A stretch of DNA of 64,000 nt from Puccinia triticina (Eukaryota; Basidiomycota; Pucciniomycetes; Pucciniales; Pucciniaceae). Within the stretch, counting starts at the first letter, position 1; the number at the start of each line of letters is the position of its first letter. The notes below the pieces were generated by a model that did no database searches, had not been told where the DNA came from, and saw nothing but the letters and a program-made list of their open reading frames with translations. The DNA lies in contig NC_070565.1 in NCBI RefSeq assembly GCF_026914185.1, positions 4,402,001-4,466,000 on the forward strand, in the 5' to 3' direction. Positions 11,717 to 21,862 of the stretch are shown here, piece after piece. The translations under genes were made by a program, and so were the position numbers.

Positions 11717-14700
11717 GGTTCAAAATCTAATCCTATTACTCTCTTAAGAGATGTCAAAAGAACGCCCACAATATGGCCTCTGATCATGCGAAAGAAAACT
11801 GTTGGATGCTCTATCCAAACAAGAGAACTGAATATCTACTCAAGAAGGAAAAAGAGAAGGCAGCTCAAAAGTTGGAATCCTCGGTCAGTAGCTTTCACTC
11901 ATCTCTGTCGAATTTGCCACACTTGTTTATCTTGGATTCAGGATCATCCACTCACATGACTTCGAATGTTCATTTGTTTCACACTCTAGAACTCAAAGAT
12001 CTAGGTTGTGTTCAAACTAGTTCCTCGCAAGATCAACTTAAAATCAAAGGAATCAGATCGATTTGACTAAAAAACAAGTACGGCGAAATCTTTCTCAAAC
12101 AAGTTCTCTATATTCCCAATATTGTAGTAAATCTATTGTCAGCTCGCTGTTTGATTCTTGAAGACTATACTGTTCATATCAATAAAAATTCATTTCAAAT
12201 CCTAAAAAACAATGAAATCAAAATGACCGGCAATTACGTCGGAAATCTTCCTAGTCTTCTTTTTGACAACATTGAGCTCTTGTGTCATCTATCCTCAGCT
12301 GAGTTTCTTCACAAATCACTCGGACACGTGAGCTATCATTGTCTAAGGAAGAAACTCGGTATTCCAATGAGGATTGAAAAAAGCTGTGAATCTTGTGCAG
12401 TCGCAAAAATCACCAAAGCTTCCTTTAAATCAGTTCACAAACCTGCAGCGGTGCCGTTTGAAGAGATTCATCTCGACCTCATTGGACCAATCTGGCCGCC
12501 GTCACATGAAGGACATAAGTACATCCTTACTCTGGTAGACAGTTGCACACGTTTCTGCGCTGCGATTGCTATGAAGCACAAAAGCAACACTCCTGAAACT
12601 CTGTCCTTCTTGTTGGATATAGAGGCTAAGCGATTTGGCTATCACCCTTCAATCATTCATTCTGATCGCGGATCTGAATTTCTGAACTCAAGCCTCGGCA
12701 AATATTGCAAAACTCATCTCATCAAGCAGCGGACATCCGACGCATACACGCCCCAACAAAATGGTCTAGCTGAGAGATTCAACAGGACAATCCTAGAGTC
12801 CATGCGGACAATCCTTGAAGACTCCTCACTTCCACAAAAATACTGGAATGAGATTGCTCGTGTCAGTGCTCTTACTCTCAATCAAATACCAGGTCATCGG
12901 TCGAAGAAATCTCCTTTTGAACTCTTCAAAAATTGCTCCCTTCCGATCAATTACTTCTATCCTCTTGGCAATAGAGTCTCTTATCTCATACTTCCGGAAC
13001 AATCTCGTTCCAAGCTCAAGCCTAAAGGGAAACTTGGGAGACTCATTGGCTATGTGGATGAATTGAGGTCCTACAGAATTCTCTCAGACGAAGGAAAAAT
13101 CATTGAAACGAAAAACATTCAATTTCTTGAATATCAAACTCTGACTTCCAAAGATTCAGATTGGGATCTCGACATCAATGAAAATTCTGAAGAAGAAGAA
13201 GTAATTAATCAAGAAGATTCCGAGGATTCGAGTGACAGTGACGACGAAGTGGCTGCTAGTCTAAATCCAATACCGTCTAGCAGGACTCTTCGAGACCGCA
13301 CAAGTCGAGTGAAGCCTCTCAAATATTCTTATCTTTCCACCGATCCATCCTCTTTCAAGAATGCGATGAAATCTTCTGAGAAAGTTAAATGGAGCCAAGC
13401 CACCAAAGAAGAACTATCTAATATCGAATACCATGAAGTTTGGGAAGATATGTTCAATACTCCAGAGTCCTATCTGCGGACTCTGTGGATATTCAAAACT
13501 AAACCCGCAACTCTGTCTTCTGATGAGCGTAAGAAGGCCCGACTTTGTATCCAAGGGTCTCTTCAAAAGGAAGACGATCACGGCGATACTTTTGCTCCTA
13601 CTGGAAAATTTACTTCACTTCTGATCATCCTTATGTTTGCCATCGATCAGAAGCTTCCGATACGTCAATTTGATGTTAAAAGTGCATTCTTATATGCACC
13701 GTTAAAGGAAGAATTATACATAAAAACTCCTGAAGGATCATCCAGGAAATCTCCATATCTTTGTCTCAAGAAATCACTGTACGGTCTCAAACAAGCGCCA
13801 GCCAATTGGTATGAAACTTTAACTAAGTGGTTCAACAAGATTAACTTTCATCAATCGGCTTCAGATCCTTGTGTCTTCATTCATCAAGACAAGTCATCCT
13901 TCATCTTCTTTCATGTCAACGACTTGATTGTAGTCGGTAACGTTGATGTCTTCGAAAACCTTTTCCTATTGCAATTCCCGAATTCCTCAGCACATGATCC
14001 CGACACCTTACTGGGAATGGACGTCGCTAAATCAGACGACTCAATCGCCTTGTCGCAGCTGAAATTGATAGACAAAGGACTCAATATGCTGGGTATCGCC
14101 GACTGTAAACCAGTCAATACTCCTCTCTCTGTAGCCGTACAACTAAAGCCAGCTACTCAAACTGAAAAAGAAGAATTCTCAAAACTTAACATCAACTATT
14201 GGACATTCACTGGCATTCTCAACTACCTGTCGTGTCGCACTCGACCCAATCTTGCACCTGCTGTATCAATTCTTTTGAGCTTCAACAATGAGCCTGGAAT
14301 GACACACTGGAAGGAGGTTATACATTGTTGGAAATATGTCAAAGGCACCCAAGAACTACGACTGACTCTTCGTCCTGATCCAAGTAAATCACGCTCTCTA
14401 CAACACTACACGGACGCCACTTGGGCAGATGATATTGAAACACGACTGTCAAGAAGTGGTTCAATTTGTTTCTGGAAAAATTGCCCCGTAGCGTGGAACT
14501 CCAAGAGACAACAAAATATCACCTTGTCCTCCACTGAAGCAGAACTCAACGCCCTCGCCGATGGAGTTCAAGAAAATCAATGGATCAAATACCTTGTGGA
14601 AGAACTTTGGAACAAAAACTTAGCACCTTCAACTTTTCACATTGACAATCAAGGCCTAGCGGAAAAGCTGAAGAATTTTGGTTCCAACTCGAAAACAAAA

Positions 14701-14870
14701 CACCTCGACATTAAAATGAAATGGCTCAGGGATCTAAGAAACAAAAATGAAATTACGGTGACCCTAATTCCCTCAACCGACATGATAGCCAATACTTTGA
14801 CAAAAGCAAGCAACGTCGATTCACTGGAAAGACTCCGAGAAAAATGCTTCCTAGTTCATTACTCACCAAG

Positions 14871-14880
14871 TTGAGGGGGG
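14871..14880 (+). other. Polypurine tract of outer copia element
   Basis: TTGAGGGGGG sits directly before the 3' LTR, the position expected for the plus-strand primer of an LTR retrotransposon. Confidence 0.8.
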
Positions 14881-15636
14881 TGTTGAAACTCGCACTCCTC
14901 GCGCTCTTTCCGCGCTCTCCGCACGCTAGCAGCTGTCCTTGAATGCAAAGACGCAGCAGTCATTCGGCTGATGAGTATCATCATTCTTAACCTACATCCG
15001 CCGACTGACTACTGTGTCAACCGCTCTCCCTTCCTTTCTATCTCCATCATCAATCTCTCACTCTCGAACCTTATCTTAAAACTCTTTCCATCCGCTCCCA
15101 ATCGATCATCACTTCAATCCTACTCGACCTCAAGACACTTCTGATTGACAATCATTCTGTCGATCGTCCTTACTCCCTCTCTCCGAACGAGTCCGGGAAG
15201 CCTTAACTTTGGACAGCCTTTCTGGCTTCCAACTTGGTGAGAAATGCCTCTCCGCATTTCTGGATCTCAATCTCGATTGGCCTTTGTCCTCTCAGCAACA
15301 CTAACAACTCTTATCTTCTCTTTCTAGTTCCTTTTGTCTTAAGATCGTGTCTACTCCTTTTCTTCCACTTGTTGAAACTGTTTCCTATCTTTTTGGGGTT
15401 TGTTCATTTCCGTTTTCTGTCTCCTTCATTCCTTCCGTTGACTAACTCACAATCAACATCACAGATAACTCTCAACAACCTTATTACTCTCTATCTCCAG
15501 TTGTCCAATCTTCTCACATTCTTGTTCCATCAGGGTTGGTCTTATTTCTATCTCTTTTTGCTGTTTGTTTTTGTTCTTACTGTTTTTGTCTCCAGTTCTG
15601 GTTTTGGTTTCTTGAAATAAAGTCTTAGGTCCTTTA
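14881..15636 (+). repeat. 3' LTR of outer copia element (756 bp)
   Basis: Copy of 4419-5174 with the four CpG sites retained. Followed by the target duplication GAAAA at 15637-15641. Confidence 0.93.
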
Positions 15637-15641
15637 GAAAA

Positions 15642-16765
15642 TGGTGGATCAGCCACGCTGACCGTGGCATTAGTGTGGTGTAGTGTAGTGGAATTCTACT
15701 CACTTTCAGTGTAGTCTTAGTGGAATTCTGCTGTCTCTGCGCTAACGCTATGACAAGTCACAGGCATCAATTTCACCCCCAGCAGCTTCTAGAAATTTTT
15801 TTATCCATTTGTGAGCAAGTTTAAACACAAAAATTACCTGCAAAAACTGACATTTCACAAGTAGACATAGCCTCATAAACATTTAGCATGTGAACTGTTT
15901 CAGGTTCAAGAAAAATATGTGGCTCAGATTGTAGAAGTTCTGGTTGGTTGCAAATGGGAAGAAGGAAGAGATCAGTCCACCTACCTATCTGTTGATTTGC
16001 AATGAAGCTAAAGTTACTCACAATGATCATGTGCCTGGTGATCAATAATCTATTGGTGCTGTGTTAATAATAATGTTGTGATTGATGTCATTTCCTGAAA
16101 GAACTGGCTCCAGCATCTTTGGCTTATTCTGGCTGAAATTGAGCAGAGAAACTGTCACAAAGTTTACATTAGATTAATCTTAGTTTATGTTTATTTACAG
16201 TAAGTTATGCAAATATAACTTACCCTGGGCACTCCTCTGTGGAGGGATATTCAAATTCCCGTCACTTCACAATTGCAATTGACCCAAGGCCATTTTTTAC
16301 TCATTTGACGCTTTCTGCGTCTGCTTTTTGCCCCCCTCCTGCCCTTGCAATTGCGACAGGCACGAGGGGGTTGAACCCTGCCCCTTTTCATACCTGCTTC
16401 AGGGATTGGGGGGCAAGTCCATGGCATTTATGTTTGGGGACTTTAAATTAATTTTCTCACAGTATTAAGTGTAATATACTGATACCTGAGAAAATTGGAG
16501 GTTGGAACCAAGTGCCAATTATCCATTTGTGGGCAGGGGGCTAATTTTAAGCACCTTTTCAGAAAATTGCAGGGGAAACCCTTGATCCCAATTTCCACGA
16601 AACTGTGGATTTAATATACTTAGATTGATACAATACTATGGTATTGTATCTTCAGGCAGATACAATACATTTGTATTTACAATTTTGTATTTTTCAACAG
16701 ATACAATACATAAGTATCTGAAGATACTGTATTGTATAGTATCTGTTTCACCGTTGATATAGGGC
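15642..16765. other. Intergenic DNA with small repeat remnants
   Basis: No gene is supported. 15661-15760 carries a GGAATTCTACT…CTCTGCGCTAACGCTA motif that recurs near 34450-34530 and in the GCGCTA foldbacks at 57-58.8 kb. 16620-16765 is an inverted copy of the GATACAATAC repeat at 4105-4260. Confidence 0.45.
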
Positions 16766-16769
16766 TAGT

Positions 16770-17660
16770 GTTGTAGAATGCCTGCTCAACGCAGCATGTG
16801 CAGGAATGCAGTGGGGCGGCTGAGAAAATCCTCAGTCTACATATCCAAACAATGGGGATAAGCATGCGTGCTTATTCCACTGATAGTAGACTGAGTGGAA
16901 CCTGGAATGTACTGCTGAGAAAAGCACACGGAAAGTCGGCGGATGGGGAGCTGCGGGACCGGAGATGGGGGAACTGGGGTTCAAGCCACACTCTGGACAA
17001 GCGGACTTAGTGTATTGGTTGGCATAGGACTTTGGTGGGACTCGCGGAAAGACTGAATAGTGCAGACCGGCACCAGGTGAACCGGGGCAGCGGAAGCGGA
17101 CGGCATCAAAACAGATGATGTTAGGGCGGACACGCCAGGTAGAGACTGGGGTCAGAGGCTAGTCAGAGGGTGCGGGAGAACAAGTGTTGGAGATTTACTA
17201 GGCTGGGAAGTGATGCATGCAGAGTTTGACAAGTGCGGCAGAGGAAGGATGCGGACAACATTGGCTGGGAGCGGAGTTATGCAAGTGGAGGGAGTGGAGG
17301 AATAGGAACCTTTTGGGGGCTTTTCTCTCTCTCCCAGAATCATCTATCTATCTTACTACTCATCTTACAGTATTATTGTAGTTGGAGGCTTACTTGCAGA
17401 GCTTTTGCTGACTGCTACAACAGTAACACGGAGAGTTTTTATCACCCAAAATCATTTCTTATTTTACTTTTGGAGTTTGCTACATGTGGACGGAAAGGCT
17501 GAAGCTTTGTTGACTAGGCATATCATATCAGGCTCATTGCGGAGTGCTGAAGAGGTCTTTATGCTGCGTAACCCAGTGCTGATAACCATTCAAACCCGGA
17601 GTTATCTTAGAAAGGAGGTGTAATGCCTATTCTTATCAGGTGTTACACTTTTATCTCAAC
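16770..17660 (+). repeat. LTR-like dispersed repeat, copy a
   Basis: Diverged member of a family also seen at 17930-19230 (inverse) and 35020-36575. Shared landmarks, in order, are a GTAGAAT…CAGGAATGCA start, an AGAAAAGCACAC…GGAAAGTC block, a purine-rich GGAGGGAGTGGAGG tract, a CTTACTACTCAT…GTATTATTGTAG block, and a late CAGGCTCA. No ORF is conserved between copies. It may be a solo LTR of a non-copia element; ends are approximate. Confidence 0.4.
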
Positions 17661-18689
17661 AGCTGCCGGGTTGTTGGTTGGCGCTAAGGTTGCAACCCAG
17701 GCCTCTGGGTTTGGGTACAACTCTCCCAAGATCCGAACCCGGCATATCTGGCTCCAATGCTGGGTATCTGTCAGATCACCAGTGTTTTCTCAAATTTGCG
17801 ACTACGCAAGAACTGTGAGCTTTTGAAGGGAGTGTAGGATCCCTCATCAGCTCAAATTCTCTTGGTCTGTACTAAAACACCCTGTTGAAGAAGTGTAATG
17901 CTGAGGAACTCATTCCAGCAGCATGCTCAATAAGCTGAGGGGTCATTTCAATGCTGCTATTGAAAACCCGGTCTATCTCTGCTTGATGCTGCTCAATCGA
18001 CGTATTAAAACAAACACACACACTCCTGAAGCCATTGAGTTGATAAAGCTGAGCAAGCAATATATTTCTCTGGCAGTTCAATACCTGCTTTGAGCGCTCC
18101 GACCAAGCAAGCTTTCTCTTCAGGTCGCTATATAACATACAGAACCTTACGCTGTGAGAATAAAAGCTGGTTAGTTGGTGGAAATGTCTGCTGACCGCCT
18201 TCTTCAAGAATATTAGTTTCCAGGCTGTGTGATTGTTGGTGACTCAGCTCTGCACTGCTACTATCTGCTAGCCTTCAGCACTGAGCCTGATCTATAGTGT
18301 AATAATCCGCAAGTGAATAAAGCTCCGCACTCCGTAAGCACAGAATCCCCAAGTAACTCTGAAAGTAAATATAAGGTCACAAATATCTCTCCTAATACTC
18401 TAGTACGTCCGTAAGTTGTAAGTACAATAATGAGTAATCCGTAAGATGATAGGATAATAGGATAAGGAAAGAGAAGAGAAAATCCATCCGCCCCTTCCCC
18501 CGTCCTTCCCTCCATGCACATCGCCGTTCCCACCCGATCCCGCACGTCTGACACTTTCCCGCACTATTCCTCCAGCTCTGCCCACTCTTCCACACGTCAC
18601 TCTCCCAGACTCCGCTCCTCTCCGACGCTTGACCTCCCACTGTCCTCTGTCTAGCCCCTGCCAGTCGGTCTCTTGTCACCGCCTCCACC

Positions 18690-18955
18690 CCGGTTCCACC
18701 CACTGTGTGGAGACTGTAAAATGAAGATGTGTCTGGTGAGAGTCGAGCTCACGACCTCAGCTATGCTGAGACACATACTAGAGTGCTGCCTTTACCAACT
18801 AGGCTACAGACGCTTGTGGCTGCCAGCTGGGTGGTTGGTTGGTAGTGCTCATGGGTCGATCCAACAGCCCTCTATACTGTGGTGATACATCATGGTAGCA
18901 GACTAACAGACAACTCAACACACTGGTGAAACCCGCTTTGGCTGTTGTGGCTCAC
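18690..18955 (-). mobile_element. Small inverted-repeat element carrying a tRNA-like sequence
   Basis: This block is absent from the same place in the related repeat at 35.8 kb. Its ends are similar in inverse orientation: CGGTTCCACCCACTGTGTGGAG on the left, and on the right the reverse complement of CGGGTTTCACCAGTGTGTTG. About 40 bp inside the left end lies a tRNA-like sequence on the - strand. It could be a MITE that captured a tRNA gene or a SINE flanked by chance repeats. Ends are approximate. Confidence 0.4.
18729..18813 (-). tRNA. tRNA-like sequence (class II shape; probably pseudogene or SINE part)
   Basis: Read on the - strand, an 85-nt stretch has most tRNA features: acceptor strands GCGTCTG and CAGACAC (six of seven pairs), a TAGCCTAGTTGG A box with D-arm pairs GCC/GGC, a long variable arm CTCAGC-ATA-GCTGAG, and a perfect T stem GTGAG/CTCAC around a CTCGACT loop. 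The long variable arm suggests Ser or Leu type. The anticodon arm is poor: the stem pairs only GCAC/GTGT around an 8-nt loop containing CTAG, so no trustworthy anticodon can be given. No intron is evident. A decayed tRNA or tRNA-derived element is more likely than a working gene. Confidence 0.45.
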
Positions 18956-19259
18956 CCGCTGACGCGCTGCTGCTACTAGTCCACGTGTGTAGTCCGCCGC
19001 AGTCCAGCTCTGTCTTTCCCGCTCCAATCCAAAATCCGCAATCTGTGCATTCCAGTCCGCGCGTGACTTTCCGTAAGCTTTTCTTGTGTGCTTTTCTGAC
19101 ATCATCCTCAGTGCTTATGTCACCGGAATGCACTCTGCCTGAGCCTCTCTGTGCATTCCCGCCCACGCTATCCCCAAGTGGACATTCTACCACGCTCCCC
19201 TATATAAATCACCACAACGTGCAATCAACTCAGCTAGCACTCTGGAGGCCGAGGCACTG

Positions 19260-21281
19260 ATCTGATTAAAAAAATGTCTTGCTTGGGATATCATTGATTT
19301 TGATGACATCAAAATCGATTCTCTGTAATGTGTTTTTATCTTTACATGCACAAAACCCATTTATTTTGCCTTGAAATATGTATATACATTAAAATTTTAA
19401 TCTGTTTTTTCTCTATCTTGTACCTCTGCCTGCATACCCAGGTATTTGATTGAATACAGGGTTTCTAAAAATGCATCCATGACCCGACTTGACTGGGTAT
19501 CCGATTGGATACCACCGGATCATTGGGTTCCAGGTCACAACTTTAGTTGGCCCCTCCATTGGGGCAGAGGGAAGCGGGTGATAATCATTAGGAGTGGGCT
19601 CCAAGGTCGACAAGCTGTCCTGGTTCAAAATATGAACTCAGACTCTCACTAGCTGTACTCTGAGATCTTGTACTGGAGAATGGTGGCCTCAGGGGTGATT
19701 TTTGGCTTCGGCCTTGTCTGATAGATGCCAGGATAAAAACCAGCAAAAAAAGATGGTATGTCTTAAACAAATACCAAGTCAAGGCAGAAAAGGTCCAAGC
19801 TTTTCCAAAAAGACAGTAGCAAAATTTTGGAGTATATTAAGGTTGGAACTACTTTTAATTGAGGGAATATTTACTTGAAATCAATTAAAAGGTAAATCTG
19901 CAGCCTAAAGACCAAACTGAGACAAAATTAACAAAGTCCCTCAAGACTTTGGGGCTGAAATCGCAAAGCAAACCTCCGTCAGGAGGGACTTAGACCCTTG
20001 CGCCCCAAGCTTGCATAGCAAGAATGGAATTTTGGGGTACTTTCTTGATTTTTTCTATAGCTCACCCATCACACCCACTCCCATGTGATTAGCTCAAGGT
20101 CAGCAGAAGATGCTGGAGAAAAGAGTAGAAATTATTCTATCTCCATTGATCCCCTCTATGTTTTATTGTGGACAGAACGGTGGAACTGAGGTGCTGAGCA
20201 CAGACCTTTTCCATGTAAAATCCACAGATTCAGTGTTTTTGATGGGTTTTTTTTTGGAGTGTGTAATTTTTGATAGAGTCTGAACAGGGATCTTAATGAG
20301 GGAGGACAAATGTGAGATGGACAATCTCAGATAGACAACAACAACAATAGCTCTTAGCAAACACACCTAGAAGAAAAGAAAACAGTATAGGAGAAACAAA
20401 AGAAACATATTGGAAATTAGACGATTGATTAGTTTTGAGTAAAGACAACAGTGATGGCATACCTGTGATGAACGCAGTTGAATTTGAATTTGGTTTTTGG
20501 TTGGTTCGGTTGACGGACGCGCACAAGAGAGAAATGATTCTATGTACATTTGGTAGAATGATAGAGTGAAAGAAAAAGGAAAAAGGTTGTTAGTTGTTGT
20601 CAAGTTTGTTGATGGATGATTTGAGTTGGTGAAGGTGAAAATTGCTTACTAGTCTCTTCCTCACAATTGAATAATGTAAGCGCGTGAGGGAAAGACTAGC
20701 AGGCTTTGGGCGGGAGTGAATCGGTTTTGTTGTCGGGGGAATTTCAATTAGGTTAGGTTAGGTTTCAAATGCAAGTGAGAATTGCGAGTTTTGCTGCGTA
20801 TGCATAATTCAACAGAGTGGAGGGAACAGATTGAGATGCCTCAAATTCTCCAGGGTGGACAGGCACAAGCCAGTCTTCAACCTCAGAAGATTTAATCTCA
20901 AGAGGGTTTTGGAAGCAAGGAATTATACACCTTTGAAAATTCCTCCCACCAAAATCTAGAATCCTGCCCCCACAAAAAGGGGCAATAAGGCGCAAGTCCC
21001 TCCTGCCAAGGACTGTTGGAGGCTTGCTTCGCAAGACACACACCCACAGCAGCAAGGGACTTGGGTTAAGTTCAAAACTGAGAGAACTTTGGGATCTCAA
21101 CCATAGAAATATATTCCACCCCCTTGGTGATTTGTTAAAAGTTTGAAAACAGCACTCTGGTCAGATCAATGTCAATGATTAATTAATCTTTTCCTGAATT
21201 ATGTATGTATATCCTGAGGAAGAGGCTTTCCATCAGCAGACTTAGGCTAAAAGGATAATTGTAGCATCATAATAAGGGACA
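19260..21281. other. Intergenic stretch, no gene recognised
   Basis: Only short open frames without coding character. 19440-19560 contains repeats of GGGTATCCGATTGGATACC type. 20650-20700 has a weak hairpin with GTAAGC and CTAGTCTCTTCCTCAC halves. No LTR ends or RNA genes were identified. Confidence 0.4.
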
Positions 21282-21479
21282 AGGGTGTTCAAAGTTGGCT
21301 TGCATAAATCATCAAGCCATAAAATCATATACCTTCAAGCCAAAAAAAATATGTATCACCCAAACACTCAAAGGAGAGTGATGATTCTCAAATGGTACAT
21401 AAAAATCAGCACTCAAAAGCTTTGTGATTTTATGATTTTATGCTTCAAAAAAAATATAATTTCAACTTTGAACACCCTT
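21282..21479. mobile_element. MITE, GGTGTTCAAAGTTGG family, diverged copy
   Basis: Terminal inverted repeats AAGGGTGTTCAAAGTTG and CAACTTTGAACACCCTT enclose AT-rich sequence with ATAAAATCATA words. It is related to the 181-bp copies at 43841 and 58821 and to the copy at 59404. No coding capacity. Confidence 0.7.
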
Positions 21480-21862
21480 AAGAAATGGTCAATGCAGAGA
21501 GTACTTCATGAGGACCACAATTATTCCATACAGCTTAGATGCTGACACTTGGCAGTACATCGGGGAAGCCACCTTGGCCTCTAGTTGTTTCAAAAAGGAA
21601 AAAAAAAAGAATTATCCCATCTAGTAGTTGATTAAATGAAGTAGACATGATTAAGGTTATGGGTGATCAGAAGTAAGAGAGCTCTAATCTATGGAATTGA
21701 TTGACACACCCGCGCAAGAACAAAAAAGAAGAAAAACAAGAGTGTCTTTTTCTGGCTTACTCAAACTGCACAAGCGTAGAGAAAGATAAAATAACGAGGA
21801 TTGAATTTTGGGAGGTGTAGGTACATGATCAGAAGAAGAATGAATTGATAGTCGGAGGGGGA

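Larger units (their letters stand above)
5208..14874 (+). pseudogene. gag-pol of outer copia element, interrupted and inactivated
   Basis: One continuous frame can be followed in pieces. Gag runs from 5208, has an in-frame TGA at 5625-5627, and continues to the nested insertion at 5909. After the insertion, a zinc-knuckle-like Cys/His segment near 11752-11806 and the protease DSGSS motif near 11936 lead to a second TGA at 12064-12066. The rest is open to 14874: integrase with a Cys-pair zinc region and the D, D, E residues (HLDLIGP, SDRGSEF, GLAERFN), reverse transcriptase, and RNase H (YTDATWAD, STEAE). The polymerase box reads FHVNDL instead of the usual HVDDL; AAC at 13918-13920 replaces an Asp codon. 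Both stops and this change fit C-to-T transitions at TCG. The C-terminus ends just before the polypurine tract. Confidence 0.9.
4419..15636 (+). mobile_element. Outer Ty1/copia LTR retrotransposon, split by a nested element
   Basis: Two 756-bp LTRs (4419-5174 and 14881-15636) bound a copia-order element (gag, protease, integrase, reverse transcriptase, RNase H) on the + strand, flanked by the duplication GAAAA. The LTRs begin TG and end TA. Without the 5.8-kb nested element the length is about 5.4 kb, normal for copia. The LTRs differ at only four positions, so insertion was recent. It is nonetheless dead: two in-frame TGA codons, an Asp-to-Asn change in the reverse-transcriptase active site, and the insertion at 5909 in gag. 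A primer-binding site and a six-G polypurine tract lie next to the LTRs. Confidence 0.92.
17930..19230 (-). repeat. LTR-like dispersed repeat, copy b (inverse)
   Basis: Read on the - strand from 19230, it matches the 35-kb copy over GGTGATTTATAT, TGCACAGAGAGGCT, ATAAGCACTGAGGATGATGT, GCGCGTCAGCGGGTGAGCC and ATTATTACACTATAGATCAGGCTC. Compared with that copy it holds a roughly 265-bp insertion at about 18690-18955 that contains a tRNA-like sequence. It faces copy a tail to tail. Confidence 0.5.
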
